Part shown: positions 44,064-54,996 of the stretch, one piece after another
Numbering within the stretch: position 1 is the first letter of the stretch
Layout: each line of letters starts with the position of its first letter
Source of the DNA: Gammaproteobacteria bacterium
GTDB lineage: Bacteria > Pseudomonadota > Gammaproteobacteria > Steroidobacterales > Steroidobacteraceae
DNA length: 57,658 bases
Assembly: GCA_003134045.1 (NCBI GenBank)
Contig: PLAH01000123.1
Span: 225-57,882 of the forward strand
Reading direction: 5' to 3'
Made by a program: the position numbers and the translations under genes
The notes under the pieces: model-generated
The model's input: only the letters and a program-made list of their open reading frames with translations
Told to the model about the DNA's origin: nothing
Database searches by the model: none

Positions 44064-46062
44064 TCAGCCGGCCGCGAAGCGTTCCAGGCAGTCGCCAAGC
44101 GCAAGCCGCAACGGCTCGAGCTGTGACTCGAAGTTCCTCCAGTACCCGACACCCGAGGCATACAGCGGTTGGCGCACCTGCTCGGCACTCGCGGTGCGAA
44201 CCGGGCGCCGAGTCTCGTGGAATGCCAGGCAACCGCGCTCGAAATCGAGCCCGCAGTGCGTCAGCAGGCGGCGGATGTTCGCCTCCGGATCGCGCACCAG
44301 ATTCTCGTATTGCAAATGCAGCACCTTGCCCGGCAGGACTCTGTCCCAGTGGTCCATGAGGCATGAGATAACAACGGTAGTAACGTGCCAGGTCGAGAAG
44401 ATCGTAGCTGAAGGACTGTCCTTCTGCGAAGTTCTGTTTGTAGGTGCTGAAGCAGGCGTCCATCGGATGGCGCCGTACGTCGATCACAGTGGCGTGCGGC
44501 AGCATGCTATGGATCAGGCCCACGTGACTGAAATTATTCGGCATTTTGTCGATGAAGTGCGGCCGCCCGGTGCGGATCGGGGCCGTCTCATCGAGATAGC
44601 GGCGGCCGAGTGCGGCGAACTGCTCGAGCGGCACGGCGCTCAGGTTCTCGGGGTAGCCGTCGTGCTCTGGATTGCGATGATCGAACTCTCTGACGATGGC
44701 CAGCACGTTCGGCAGTTCGAACGTGCCTTCGACGCGCGAGTGGCTGGCCAGAATCTGCTCGACCAGAGTGGAACCGGAGCGCGGCAGTCCCACGACGAAA
44801 ATAGCGGCCGTGTCGATGCAGCCTGCATGAGCGCGCCCGGCAAAAAAGGCGGCATCAAAATGCTCCCGGACACGCCGGGTCTTGTCTTCGAATACCTCGA
44901 TGTCGAACGGAACGGTCTTGCGCCGCCGCGCATTGCCGATCGCGTAGTGATCGAAGGCCCGCGCGTACTGCTTCTGGTGCTCGAAGGCGCGGCCGAGCGC
45001 AAAGTGCAATTGCGCCTGGTCAACGTCCTCGCCGTCCTCACCTTGCAGCAGCGCCTGCATGGCCGCGACCTCGGCATCGCTGAATACATAGTTCTTGAGG
45101 TCGGCGAGGCTCCAGTAGGCCTCGCCGAAACTCGGATCGAGATCGAGGCATGCGCGGTAAGCCTCCTCGCACTCGCGACGGCGGCCGAGCGTTTTGTGCA
45201 GATGACCGATGGAAAGACGCAGCCGCACTTCCTTGGGGTTCAGCCGCGCGGCCTCCTCGAAGGCCGCCAGCGCATCGGGCTGGCGCATGAGGCGCGTGTA
45301 CACCGTTCCCAGCAACACCCAGTTCTTCGGATTCTCGGGCTCGGTTTTCAGAAGATGGCGCACCGCTGCTTCGGCCTCGGAGAGGCGCCCAAGATCGACG
45401 TAAGTCTGGCACAGGCCGCGCCAGGCCAGCGGCAGGTGCGCCGACTGTTTGAGGGCGTGCCGCAGCAGGCGCAGCGCATCGCCGCCGCGGCTGACGGTGA
45501 GCGACACTGCCGCGAGACCGCATAGCGCCGCCACGTGACCGGCGTCCACCTCGAGAATCGCGCGAAAAATGATCTCGGCGGTCTTGCGGTCCTCGGCGAC
45601 GAGCGCCGCACTCGCCTCCTCGATGCGGCGGCAATAGGGATCGGTGAGTCGAGCACGCTCGTAGGCGAATTTCGCATCCGGGTATTTCCCGAGATCCACC
45701 AGTACGTCGCCGTAGGCGAGCCAGGCGCTGTCGAGCCCGGGCGCGGCGGCCACGACCCGGCGCAGCTCATCGCGTGCCGCCTCGAGGCGCCCGGCGGCTC
45801 GGTAGGACCGCGCCAGGTCGACGCGGGCCTGCGCGAACGCAGGTGCGGCGGCCACCGCTCGTTCGAGCACGGGTATGGCCTGCGGCACTTGGTCCTGGGC
45901 GAGCAGCGCGGCGCCGAGCAACCGCAGGCTGTTGATCTCGCCCGGCGCCACCTCCTGAATCGCCCGCAATTGCCGCTCAGCGGTCGCGGCGCGCCCAGCG
46001 CGCAACGCCGCCAACGCCTGCCCATAGGCATTGCGCAGACTCGCTTGCGACTGGTCATCCAT
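44064..46062 (-). pseudogene. TPR-repeat sulfotransferase 3, single-base frameshift near the 3' end
   Basis: The gene encodes TPR-like repeats and a sulfotransferase core (GLPRSGSTLVEQILASHSRV, GTFELPNVLA, DVRRHPMDACFSTYK), parallel to the two plus-strand copies. After LARYYRCYLM the frame departs from the family. One base too many in 44358-44361 explains it, since removing it restores LMDHWDRVLPGKVLHLQYENLV, which runs in the other frame from 44357 to a normal end at 44064. Without correction the frame ends with unrelated residues at 43939. The lost part contains the last helices of the sulfotransferase domain. It lies between the AraC gene and TonB receptor 3 on the same strand. Confidence 0.8.
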
Positions 46063-46131
46063 GGCGGCTCCTGAACGAAGGCTGGGGGAAATTCAGAATT
46101 GCACGATCGTTCAATCTGAATCGCACGGCCG

Positions 46132-47220
46132 TCAAGCCGTCAGCGCCGCCCGCAGTGCGGCGCTTCGAGTCGGATCGGCCGGCGCATCATGAGCGCCGAT
46201 TTTGCGCTCGGCGCTCGGCGGATGCCCGAATTGATTGCGGTAGCACTTCGAAAAATGCGGCGGCGATTGAAAGCCGCAGGCGGCGGTAATGTCCATGATG
46301 GGCATGGCGGTCTGCAGCAACAGTTCGCGCGCCCGGCGCAGGCGCATTTCCAAGTAGTAGCGTTTTGGCACGCAATTGAGGTCGCGTTTGAACAGACGCT
46401 CGATCTGACGGCGCGACAGCCCGGTCGCCTTCGCGATTTTCTCCAAGGACAGCGGCTTCTCGATGTTCTCCTCCATCAGCTGCGCCACCCGGATCAGGCC
46501 GCGATGCGAGATGCCGACTTGCGCGCGCAGCGGAACGTATTGGCGGTCGGTGCCCTTGCGCACCCGATCCACGATGAACTGTTCGGACACCAGCTGCGAG
46601 ATGCGGGGCCCGAGCTTCATCTCAATGAGATTGAGCATCAGGTCGAGCGGCGCCGTGCCGCCCGAACAGGTGAACCGGTCGCGATCGATGGTGAACAACT
46701 GATCGCTGATGCGCACACGCGGAAATTCTTCACGCAGCGCCGAGAGATTTTCCCAATGAATCGTGGCGCGAAAGTTGTCCAGCAGCCCGGCGCGGGCCAG
46801 CGCGTAGCCGCCGGTGCATAGCGCCCCGAGCGGCACCCGCCGATCGGCGAGCCGGCGCAATGCCGAGAGCAATCCGGGAGAGACGGCCTCGCGCACGTTG
46901 ATGCCGCCGCAGACGAAGAGGATGTCGACCGCGCCGAGCTTATGGAGGGCACCCGTCGGCGACAGGGTCAGGCCGCTGCTGGCCTCGGCGGCCCGGCCGT
47001 CGAGGCTGATGACCGACCACCCGTACACCTCCCGACCGACCAGGCGATTCGCCATCCGCAGCGGCTCGAGCGCATTTGCCACGGCAATCAGCGAATAATT
47101 CGGTAAGGTGAGAAACGCGTACTTGCACTTACGCAGCGCGAGGGGCGAATCCAAGGGGCCTCCGACTCGGCAAAGCCGCTTATCCGGCGGCCCATTATGC
47201 CATTCATGGCGCATTTCCAT
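46132..47220 (-). CDS. AraC-family regulator with DJ-1/GATase1-like sensor domain (GbdR-like)
   Basis: This 362-residue protein has an N-terminal class-I-amidotransferase-like domain with the elbow motif GALCTGGYALARAG, and two C-terminal helix-turn-helices (LSLEKIAKATGLSRRQIERL and ITAACGFQSPPHFSKCYRNQ). This is the architecture of GbdR, CdhR and ArgR-type regulators that control glycine betaine, carnitine and arginine catabolism. It is divergent from the DMGDH-like/soxBDAG operon, as expected for a GbdR-type activator. The ATG at 47220 is preferred to a TTG at 47235. Confidence 0.88.
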   Translation of the reverse strand: MEMRHEWHNGPPDKRLCRVGGPLDSPLALRKCKYAFLTLPNYSLIAVANALEPLRMANRLVGREVYGWSVISLDGRAAEASSGLTLSPTGALHKLGAVDILFVCGGINVREAVSPGLLSALRRLADRRVPLGALCTGGYALARAGLLDNFRATIHWENLSALREEFPRVRISDQLFTIDRDRFTCSGGTAPLDLMLNLIEMKLGPRISQLVSEQFIVDRVRKGTDRQYVPLRAQVGISHRGLIRVAQLMEENIEKPLSLEKIAKATGLSRRQIERLFKRDLNCVPKRYYLEMRLRRARELLLQTAMPIMDITAACGFQSPPHFSKCYRNQFGHPPSAERKIGAHDAPADPTRSAALRAALTA

Positions 47221-47300
47221 AAGGGATTGTCGCAATTAGCCACGTATTAACCCGGCCGCTGGTTACACTGCGGGGCGCATTTGCGTTGGGAGACCCTTTC

Positions 47301-49784
47301 ATGAAAACTCATGCCCGCGTGGTAGTCATTGGCGGTGGCGTGGTCGGCGTCAGCACGCTGTATCACCTGGCGTTGAAGGGTTGGTCGGACGTGGTCCTGC
47401 TGGAACGCGCTGAGTTGACCGCAGGCTCGACCTGGCATGCCGCCGGCCTGTTGCCGCTGTTCAACATGAGCTACACGGTCGGGCAACTGCACAAGTACTC
47501 CGTGGACCTGTACAAGCGGCTGCCGGCGGAGACCGGCCAGGACGTGAGTTTCCACGTGACCGGCAACCTGCGCCTGGCCACGAACCGGGATCGCATGGAC
47601 GAATACCAGAAGTATTGCGGTACCGCGAACACCATCGGCGTGCCGTTTCAGCTCATCGGCCCCAGGGAAGTCCATGAGCTGTGGCCCCTGGCCGAGATCG
47701 GCAACGGCGGCGATACCCCCAACATCGTGGGCGCGCTCTATCATCCCGACGACGGGCACATTGCGCCCGCCGATCTGACCATGGCGCTGCGCAAGGGCGC
47801 GCGCACCCGCGGCGCCGAGATCTACGAGCAGACCGAAGTCACGGCCGTCAAACGCACGCCGTCGGGCGAATGGCATTTGACCACCAACAAGGGCGACATC
47901 GTCGCCGAACATGTGGTCTGCGCCACCGGCAACTATGCGCGCCAGACCGGCCGGATGTTCGGCATCAACGTGCCCTCCATTCCGGTCGAACACCAGTACA
48001 TCGTGTACGACGAGTCGCCGGAACTCAAAGCCTATCGCCAGAATGGCGGCCGGGAACTCGCGGTACTGCGCGAGTCGGACCAGTCGTACTACCTGCGCGA
48101 AGAGCGCATGGGCTGGATCCTCGGGCCCTACGAGGCCGGCGCCCCCGCCCGCTTCGCCGACGGCGTGCCGGATTGGTTTGGCAAGAGCTTGTTCGAAGGC
48201 GATCTGGAGCGCTTGCTGCCGCACATCGAAGCTGCACAGCGGCGCGTGCCGTCGCTCGCGAACTGCGGCATCAAAGATATCGTCAACGGACCCATTGCGT
48301 ACACACCGGACGGCAGTCCGCTGGTCGGCCCCGCCTGGGGCGCCCGGAACCTGTGGTTGAACGAAGGCCACAGCTTCGGCATCACGGCCGCCGGCGGCTC
48401 CGGCTGGCAGCTCGCGGAATGGATCGTCGAAGGCGAGCCGGGCATCGACATGATGGCCACCGACCCGCGCCGCTACGGTCCCTACACCAGCAAGCGCTAC
48501 GTGGTGCAGAAGAACGAGGAGACGTATCGCAACGTGTTCGTCATCCATTATCCGGATGAAGAGCGCCCCGATGCACGCCCGGCCAAGACCAGTCCGGTGT
48601 ATGACAAGCTCGCGCGCATGGGCGCGGTGTTCGGTCAGCGCTACGGCTGGGAGCGGGCCAATTGGTTCGCCCCGCCGGGCGTGGAAGCGAAGGACAAGTG
48701 GAGCTTCCGCCGCTCGAATTATTTCGAGCATGTCGGCGTCGAGGCCTTGCGCATGCGCAAGGATGTCGGCGTGATCGACCTGTCGCCGTTCACCAAGCAC
48801 GAGGTCACCGGCCCGGGTGCCGAAGCGTGGCTCGACAGCCTGGTCGCAAACAAGGTGCCGACCAAGATCGGCCGCATCGCGCTGTGCCACGCGCTGACGC
48901 GCCGCGGCGGAATCCGCTCGGAATTCACGATCACGAAGATCGCGGATAACCATTTCTACGTGGTGAGTGCGGGCGCCGCGGAACGCTACGACGCCGATTA
49001 TCTGCAGCAGATGTTGCCGACCGTCCCCGACGCGGCGGGAAACCCGGCCGGCGGCGTGAGCTTGCGCAACACCACCACCAGCCGCGGCGTATTCGTGCTG
49101 GCAGGGCCGCGTTCGCGCGATGTGCTGGCCAAGTTGACCGACACGCCGCTGGACAATGCGGCCTTCCCGTGGCTCACGGGCCAGGTGGCCGAAGTGGGCC
49201 TGGCGGTCGACGTGTACCTGCTGCGCGTCAACTTCGTAGGCTCCCTGGGCTGGGAATTGCACTTCCCGATCGAGTACGCGCATCACCTGTTCGATGCGAT
49301 CTTCGCCGCCGGCGAGGCATTCAAGATCGGCATGGTGGGCATGCGGGCCATGGAATCGCTGCGCTTGGAGAAGTCCTATCGCATGTGGGGTTCGGATTTG
49401 AGCCCCGACTACACGCCCTACGAGTCGGGACTCGATCGTTTCGTGCGCTTGAACAAGGGCGCCTTCATCGGCAAGGAGGCGCTCGAGAAGCAACTGAAGG
49501 ACGGCGTGCCGCACCGCTTCGTCACGTTCGAAGTGCACGGGGTCACGGATGCCGATGCATTGGGCAACGAACCCTTGTTCGATGCCACGGGCAACCTCGT
49601 CGGCCGCGCGACGGCCGGGTATTACGGCCACGCACTGGGCAAGAGTCTGGGGCTAGGCTACGTCAAACCGGAATTCGCGGCCGTGGGCGGCGAGCTGCAA
49701 ATCGAAATCCTGGGCGAACGCAAGAAGGCCACGATTCTCGTAGACTCGCCGTACGATCCGGAAAACAAAGAGCTTCGGGCCTGA
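47301..49784 (+). CDS. dimethylglycine/sarcosine dehydrogenase-like flavoprotein with GcvT domain (copy 2)
   Basis: This 827-residue paralogue of the gene at 12190 has the FAD motif [25 protein letters not shown] with His46 as the likely covalent flavin site, and a C-terminal GcvT/THF-binding half from about residue 440. GGGAGA precedes the ATG at 47301. It is the first gene of the operon with soxBDAG, 19 bases upstream of soxB. Its position supports oxidation of dimethylglycine to sarcosine before sarcosine oxidase; other N-methyl amino acids are possible. Confidence 0.87.
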   Translation: MKTHARVVVIGGGVVGVSTLYHLALKGWSDVVLLERAELTAGSTWHAAGLLPLFNMSYTVGQLHKYSVDLYKRLPAETGQDVSFHVTGNLRLATNRDRMDEYQKYCGTANTIGVPFQLIGPREVHELWPLAEIGNGGDTPNIVGALYHPDDGHIAPADLTMALRKGARTRGAEIYEQTEVTAVKRTPSGEWHLTTNKGDIVAEHVVCATGNYARQTGRMFGINVPSIPVEHQYIVYDESPELKAYRQNGGRELAVLRESDQSYYLREERMGWILGPYEAGAPARFADGVPDWFGKSLFEGDLERLLPHIEAAQRRVPSLANCGIKDIVNGPIAYTPDGSPLVGPAWGARNLWLNEGHSFGITAAGGSGWQLAEWIVEGEPGIDMMATDPRRYGPYTSKRYVVQKNEETYRNVFVIHYPDEERPDARPAKTSPVYDKLARMGAVFGQRYGWERANWFAPPGVEAKDKWSFRRSNYFEHVGVEALRMRKDVGVIDLSPFTKHEVTGPGAEAWLDSLVANKVPTKIGRIALCHALTRRGGIRSEFTITKIADNHFYVVSAGAAERYDADYLQQMLPTVPDAAGNPAGGVSLRNTTTSRGVFVLAGPRSRDVLAKLTDTPLDNAAFPWLTGQVAEVGLAVDVYLLRVNFVGSLGWELHFPIEYAHHLFDAIFAAGEAFKIGMVGMRAMESLRLEKSYRMWGSDLSPDYTPYESGLDRFVRLNKGAFIGKEALEKQLKDGVPHRFVTFEVHGVTDADALGNEPLFDATGNLVGRATAGYYGHALGKSLGLGYVKPEFAAVGGELQIEILGERKKATILVDSPYDPENKELRA

Positions 49785-49803
49785 AGGTCGCCGCGCATAC
49801 GTC

Positions 49804-51063
49804 ATGAGCAGGCAATCATTTTCGGCATTGGCGCTGATCCGGCGCGGCTTGTCGGGCCATCTGGGCTGGCAGAAGCAATGGCGCAAGCCCGAGCTTAAAG
49901 CCGCCTACGATGCGGTCATCGTCGGCGGCGGCGGCCATGGCCTGGGCGCGGCTTATTATCTGGCGAAGCAGCACGGGCTCACCAACATCGCGGTGCTGGA
50001 GAAGGGCTGGATCGGCGGCGGCAACACCGGGCGCAACACGACCATCATCCGCTCGAATTATCTGTTCGACGAAAGTGCGGCTCTCTACGACCACTCGCTC
50101 AAGTTGTGGGAAAATCTATCGCAGGACCTGAACTACAACGTCATGTTCTCGCCGCGCGGCGTCATGATGCTGGCGCACACGGTGCACGACATCCAGGTAT
50201 CCAAGCGCCACGTGCATGCGAATCGCTGCAACGGCGTCGACAACGAGTGGCTCGAACCGGTTGAGGCCAAGGAGTTCTGCCCGTTGCTCAATATCTCGCA
50301 GAACATCCGGTATCCGGTACTGGGCGCGGCGCTGCAGCGGCGCGGCGGCACGGCCCGGCACGATGCCGTGGCCTGGGGCTTTGCGCGCGCGGCCGATGAG
50401 CTGGGCGTGGACATCATCGAGAACTGCGAAGTGACGGGCATCGATCGCGATGCCGGCGGCGCGGTGACGGGGCTGCAGACGACTCGCGGCGTCATCCGCA
50501 CCCGCAAGATCGGGGTCTCGGCGGCCGGCAATACCAGCGTGGTGCTGGCGCTCGCGGGCGTGCAGCTGCCGCTCGAGAGCTATCCGCTGCAGGCGTTGGT
50601 ATCGGAGCCGGTGAAACCCATTTTCCCGTGCGTGGTCATGTCGAACACCATTCATGCGTATATCAGTCAATCGGACAAGGGCGAACTCGTGATCGGTGCG
50701 GGCACCGACGCGTATACGTCGTATACGCAGCGCGGCGCATTGCACATCAACACGCATACGCTCGATGCCATCTGCGAACTGTTTCCGAACTTTCGGCGCA
50801 TGCGCATGATGCGCAATTGGGGCGGCATCGTCGACGTGACGCCCGACCGCTCGCCCATCATCGCCAAAACGCCGGTGAAGGGACTGTACGTCAATTGCGG
50901 CTGGGGCACCGGCGGCTTCAAGGCGACGCCCGGCTCGGCGCACGTCTTTGCGCACACCATTGCCCACGACGAACCGCACCCGATCAACGCGCCGTTCACC
51001 ATCGAGCGCTTCCGCGACGGTTTCCTGATCGACGAGGCCGCGGCGGCTGCCGTGGCCCACTGA
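49804..51063 (+). CDS. soxB: sarcosine oxidase subunit beta
   Basis: This 419-residue flavoprotein subunit of heterotetrameric sarcosine oxidase has the FAD-binding motif [31 protein letters not shown], and His186 in [10 protein letters not shown], the expected covalent FMN attachment site. It oxidises sarcosine to glycine, passing the methylene to THF in the alpha subunit. Gene order soxB-soxD-soxA-soxG is the standard one. The stop lies six bases before soxD. Confidence 0.96.
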   Translation: MSRQSFSALALIRRGLSGHLGWQKQWRKPELKAAYDAVIVGGGGHGLGAAYYLAKQHGLTNIAVLEKGWIGGGNTGRNTTIIRSNYLFDESAALYDHSLKLWENLSQDLNYNVMFSPRGVMMLAHTVHDIQVSKRHVHANRCNGVDNEWLEPVEAKEFCPLLNISQNIRYPVLGAALQRRGGTARHDAVAWGFARAADELGVDIIENCEVTGIDRDAGGAVTGLQTTRGVIRTRKIGVSAAGNTSVVLALAGVQLPLESYPLQALVSEPVKPIFPCVVMSNTIHAYISQSDKGELVIGAGTDAYTSYTQRGALHINTHTLDAICELFPNFRRMRMMRNWGGIVDVTPDRSPIIAKTPVKGLYVNCGWGTGGFKATPGSAHVFAHTIAHDEPHPINAPFTIERFRDGFLIDEAAAAAVAH

Positions 51064-51069
51064 GTTCAC

Positions 51070-51387
51070 ATGCTGCTCATCGTCTGCCCTTATTGCGGGA
51101 AACGCCCTGAACTCGAGTTCACCTACGGCGGCCAGGCGCATCTGGTGCGCCCGGCAAAGCCGGCCGAACTCGACGACCAAACCTGGACCGATTTTCTCTA
51201 CATGCGTACCAACACCAAGGGCATCTACGCCGAGCGCTGGCGGCATGCGCGCGGCTGCGGACGCTTCTTCAATGCCGTGCGCGACACGACCACGGACCAT
51301 TTCCTCGCCACCTACGAGTCGGGCCAGCCGCCGCCGGCCCTTCCCGGGTTGACGCCACCGGCACCGCCGCCGCGGAGTTCGACGTGA
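51070..51387 (+). CDS. soxD: sarcosine oxidase subunit delta
   Basis: This 105-residue small subunit binds a structural zinc through N-terminal CPYCG (Cys6, Cys9) and a later HARGCGRFF. The tail is proline-rich and family-variable. It ends in an overlap with soxA (GTG start inside its last codons), indicating translational coupling. Confidence 0.95.
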   Translation: MLLIVCPYCGKRPELEFTYGGQAHLVRPAKPAELDDQTWTDFLYMRTNTKGIYAERWRHARGCGRFFNAVRDTTTDHFLATYESGQPPPALPGLTPPAPPPRSST

Positions 51388-54371
51388 GCGGGCGTACCGC
51401 GAGCGGCGGACGCATCGACCGCACGAAGCCGCTGCGATTTACGTTCGATGGGAAAACCTACCAGGGCTTCGCCGGCGACACCCTGGCGTCCGGCCTATTG
51501 GCCAACGGTGTGCACCTGGTCGGGCGCTCGTTCAAGTACCACCGTCCCCGCGGCATCCTGGCGGCGGGTTCGGAGGAGCCCAACGCCTTGGTGACGGTCA
51601 GGCGCGATGCGGCACGCGTCACGCCGAACCTGCGCGCCACCCAGGTCGAACTCTATGATGGCCTCGAGGCCATCAGCCAGAATCGCTGGCCGAGTCTGCA
51701 CCACGATGTCGGGCGCGTGAATGATTTGCTGTCGGCGTTCTTTCCGGCGGGCTTCTACTACAAGACCTTCATGTGGCCGAAAAAAGCCTGGAAGAGCCTG
51801 TACGAACCGGTGATTCGGCGCGCGGCGGGGCTGGGCGACGCACCCACCCTGCCCGATCCGGATCGCTATGCGCAGCGCTACGCACACTGCGACGTGCTGG
51901 TGGTGGGCGCGGGACCTGCGGGAATCGCCGCGGCGCTGGCGGCCGCCGAGGCCGGCGCACGCGTGTTGCTATGCGACGAGCAAGCGGAATTCGGCGGCAG
52001 CTTGCTGGGCGATGGCGCGGCGAGCATCGACGGCGAGCCGGCGCTCTCCTGGGTCGAGCGTTCTGTCGCCGTGCTGCGCCAGAATCCGCGGGTCACCCTG
52101 CTCCCGCGCGCGACGGCGTTCGGCTATTTCCCGCACAACCTGATCGGCCTGAACGAGCGCCTGACCGAACACCTCCGGGAGCCTGCGCTGGACCAACCGC
52201 GCGAGCGTCTGTGGCAGGTTCGGGCGCGCGCGGTGGTGCTGGCGGCGGGCGCCATCGAGCGCCCGCTGGTGTTCCCGGGCAACGACCGCCCGGGGATACT
52301 GCTGGCGGGCGCCGGACAGACTTATCTGAATCGCTACGGCGTGCGAGTGGGCAGCCGCGCGGTCATCGTGACGGCCGCGGACGGCGCCTACCAGGGGGCT
52401 CTGGATCTGCACGCGGCCGGGGTCGTGGTCGCCGCCATTGCCGATGTGAGAGCGACGGTCACGGGGGCGTTGCCGGAAGCGGCGCGGCGTGCCGGCATCG
52501 ATGTGCTGCCCGCATCCACCGTGCTCGGCACCGATGGGGACCTGCGCGTCAGCCGCATCTCGTTGGGCCATGCGCAGGATGGCACGGTGCGCGCGACGCA
52601 GCGCCTCAACTGCGATGTGGTGCTGATGTCGGGCGGCTTCACACCGAGCGTGCATTTGTTTTCGCAGTCGCGCGGCAAGCTCGACTGGAGCGAGACCCTC
52701 AAGAGTTTCGTGCCGGGCCGATCGGCGGAGAACGAACGCTCTGCCGGCGCCTGCCGCGGCATCTACGATCTCGAGGACGCGTTGGTGGACGGCTGGGCGG
52801 CAGGTGTCGCCGCGGCGCCGCAGCCGCTGCATACGCCGCGCAAGTTCGTGGTCGAGGCAGTACTGCGCAGCAACGATGCCTATCTCGGCGCCCTGCCGCT
52901 GCCGAGCACACCGCCCAAGGATAAATCCTTCGTCGATTGGCAGCACGACGTGACCACTAGGGATCTCGCGCTCGCGACTCGCGAGGGTTTCCAGTCCATC
53001 GAGCACGTCAAGCGCTATACCACCACCGGCATGGCCACCGATCAAGGCAAGACGTCGAATCTCAATGCGATGGCGATCGTGGCGCAGAAGCTCGAGGTGG
53101 CGCTGCCGAAGGTGGGACTCACTACGTTCCGCATGCCGTACACGCCGGTCACGTTCGGCAGCTTCGCCGGGATCTCGCGCGGCGACCTGTTCGACCCGGT
53201 GCGTATCACGCCCACGCACGAGTGGGCGGCTGCCAGGGGCGCCGTGTTCGAAAACGTCGGGCTGTGGAAGCGCGCGCGGTACTTCCCCCGCGCCGGCGAG
53301 GACATGCATGCGGCGGTGGCGCGGGAGTGTCTGGCGGTGCGCAACGCCTGCGGCATTTTCGACGCATCGACGCTGGGCAAGATCGAAGTGGTCGGCGCCG
53401 ACGCCGCCGAGTTCATGAATCGGCTGTATATCAACAGCTGGACCAATCTCGGCGTGGGACGTTCGCGCTACGGCATTCTATGCCGCGACGATGGGTTCAT
53501 CTATGACGATGGCGTCGTGGCGCGCACCGCGACCGATCGGTTCCACGTGACCACCACCACGGGCGGCGCACCGCGGGTGCTCGCCATGATGGAGGATTAC
53601 CGCCAGACCGAGTGGCCGGAACTCAAGGTGTGGCTCACCTCCACCACCGAACAGTGGGCGGTGATTGCCGTCCAAGGGCCGCGTGCGCGCAGCGTGCTCG
53701 AATCGCTGGTCGAGGGCATCGACATCGGCGCCGCGGCCATGCCGCACATGAGCGTGGGCCGCGGCACGATCCGCGGCATTCCGATGTTGCTGTTCCGCGT
53801 GAGCTTCTCGGGCGAACTCGGCTTCGAGGTCAACGTGCCGGCGGACTTCGGCGCCGCCGTCTGGGAAGCGATCTACGCGGCGGGCCAGCCCCACGGCATG
53901 GTGCAATACGGCACCGAGACCATGCACGTGCTGCGCGCCGAGAAGGGCTACATCATCGTGGGCCAGGACACGGACGGCACCGTGACGCCGGACGATGCGG
54001 GCTTGACGTGGGCGATCGGCAAGACCAAAGCCGACTTCGTGGGCAAGCGCTCCTTGGAGCGCGCGTCGATGAAAACCGCGAACCGCAAACAGCTGGTGGG
54101 GTTGCGCACGCGCAGCCCCGGCGTCGTGCTCGAAGAAGGCGCCCAGGTCGCGGCCAAACGCGGACAGCAGCCGCCGATGGAACTCATCGGGCATGTGACC
54201 TCGGCGTATGCCAGCAGTGTGTTGGGATATTCCATCGCGCTGGCATTGGTGGCCGGCGGCCGCGCCAAGCTCGGACAGACGCTGTACGTGCCCATGCCGG
54301 AGGGCGAGCTCGAAGTGGAAGTCACCTCGCCGATTTTCTACGACCCGACCGGAGGCCGCATCAATGGTTGA
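51384..54371 (+). CDS. soxA: sarcosine oxidase subunit alpha
   Basis: This 995-residue subunit has an N-terminal ferredoxin-like domain (SFKYHRPRGILAAGSEEP) and an NAD-binding domain (VVGAGPAGIAAALAAAEAG, about 170-190). A second dinucleotide region follows, and the C-terminal GcvT-like domain begins at about residue 600 and binds tetrahydrofolate. It starts with GTG at 51384, overlapping soxD. It overlaps soxG by 8 bases. It produces 5,10-methylene-THF or formaldehyde from the sarcosine methyl. Confidence 0.96.
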   Translation: MSGRTASGGRIDRTKPLRFTFDGKTYQGFAGDTLASGLLANGVHLVGRSFKYHRPRGILAAGSEEPNALVTVRRDAARVTPNLRATQVELYDGLEAISQNRWPSLHHDVGRVNDLLSAFFPAGFYYKTFMWPKKAWKSLYEPVIRRAAGLGDAPTLPDPDRYAQRYAHCDVLVVGAGPAGIAAALAAAEAGARVLLCDEQAEFGGSLLGDGAASIDGEPALSWVERSVAVLRQNPRVTLLPRATAFGYFPHNLIGLNERLTEHLREPALDQPRERLWQVRARAVVLAAGAIERPLVFPGNDRPGILLAGAGQTYLNRYGVRVGSRAVIVTAADGAYQGALDLHAAGVVVAAIADVRATVTGALPEAARRAGIDVLPASTVLGTDGDLRVSRISLGHAQDGTVRATQRLNCDVVLMSGGFTPSVHLFSQSRGKLDWSETLKSFVPGRSAENERSAGACRGIYDLEDALVDGWAAGVAAAPQPLHTPRKFVVEAVLRSNDAYLGALPLPSTPPKDKSFVDWQHDVTTRDLALATREGFQSIEHVKRYTTTGMATDQGKTSNLNAMAIVAQKLEVALPKVGLTTFRMPYTPVTFGSFAGISRGDLFDPVRITPTHEWAAARGAVFENVGLWKRARYFPRAGEDMHAAVARECLAVRNACGIFDASTLGKIEVVGADAAEFMNRLYINSWTNLGVGRSRYGILCRDDGFIYDDGVVARTATDRFHVTTTTGGAPRVLAMMEDYRQTEWPELKVWLTSTTEQWAVIAVQGPRARSVLESLVEGIDIGAAAMPHMSVGRGTIRGIPMLLFRVSFSGELGFEVNVPADFGAAVWEAIYAAGQPHGMVQYGTETMHVLRAEKGYIIVGQDTDGTVTPDDAGLTWAIGKTKADFVGKRSLERASMKTANRKQLVGLRTRSPGVVLEEGAQVAAKRGQQPPMELIGHVTSAYASSVLGYSIALALVAGGRAKLGQTLYVPMPEGELEVEVTSPIFYDPTGGRING

Positions 54372-54996
54372 GATGGCCGCACGTCGCGCACCGGCAATCG
54401 CGAATACCGCATGGCTCAAGCCGCTGCCCCCCGCCACGCGCTTCTCCTTTTATGGCGATGCCGGGGCGCGCGCCGCCGCGGCGGCTGTTTGGGGGGGGGA
54501 GTTCTCAGAGGAAGCCTGTCGAGCGCATGCCCACTCGACACGTGCGACCCTCTGGCTGGGTCCGGACGAATACCTGTTGCTGGATTTTGCGGCCGGCGCG
54601 CCGGGGGCGGCACCCGGTGCAACAGGTGCCGCTAGCGCATCTGCCGGCAGCCCGCCGGACGACGCCCATGCCGCGGCCGAACTCGCCGCAGCGCTCGAAC
54701 GCGCCCTTGGCACCCTGCCGCATTCGCTGGTGGATATCAGCCATCGGCAATTTGCACTCGAGGTGAGCGGCCCCCACGCGGCCGCCATTTTGAACGGCGC
54801 CTGCCCGCTCGATCTCGACATTGGCGAGTTTCCGATCGGCATGTGCACTCGCACCGTACTCGCCAAGGCGGACATCGTGCTGTGGCGCACGGACGAGGAC
54901 ACATTCCACTTAGAGGTTTGGCGCTCGTTCGCCGGCTACGTCACCGGAATTTTGAGCGAGATCGCGGCGGAGTTCTACCCGCGCTCGGGCGCTTGA
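54364..54996 (+). CDS. soxG: sarcosine oxidase subunit gamma
   Basis: This 210-residue GcvT-like accessory subunit keeps family blocks (LGPDEYLLLDF, SLVDISHRQFALEVSGP, FHLEVWRSFAGYV). It has an alanine/glycine-rich insertion at about residues 83-110 that lengthens it slightly. The coding sequence contains nine consecutive G (54491-54499), which keep the frame as written. It is translationally coupled to soxA. Confidence 0.92.
   Translation: MVEMAARRAPAIANTAWLKPLPPATRFSFYGDAGARAAAAAVWGGEFSEEACRAHAHSTRATLWLGPDEYLLLDFAAGAPGAAPGATGAASASAGSPPDDAHAAAELAAALERALGTLPHSLVDISHRQFALEVSGPHAAAILNGACPLDLDIGEFPIGMCTRTVLAKADIVLWRTDEDTFHLEVWRSFAGYVTGILSEIAAEFYPRSGA

Noticed and set aside
47229..47238. TGTCGCAATT upstream of the second DMGDH-like gene, matching the first ten bases of module copy 2
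   Set aside because: The rest of the 65-bp module (ATCGC, CTAAGCTC) is not present at the expected positions, so it is not counted as another copy.
47247..49631. 794-codon minus-strand ORF
   Set aside because: Antisense to the second DMGDH-like gene; long only because GC-rich codons suppress stops on the reverse strand.
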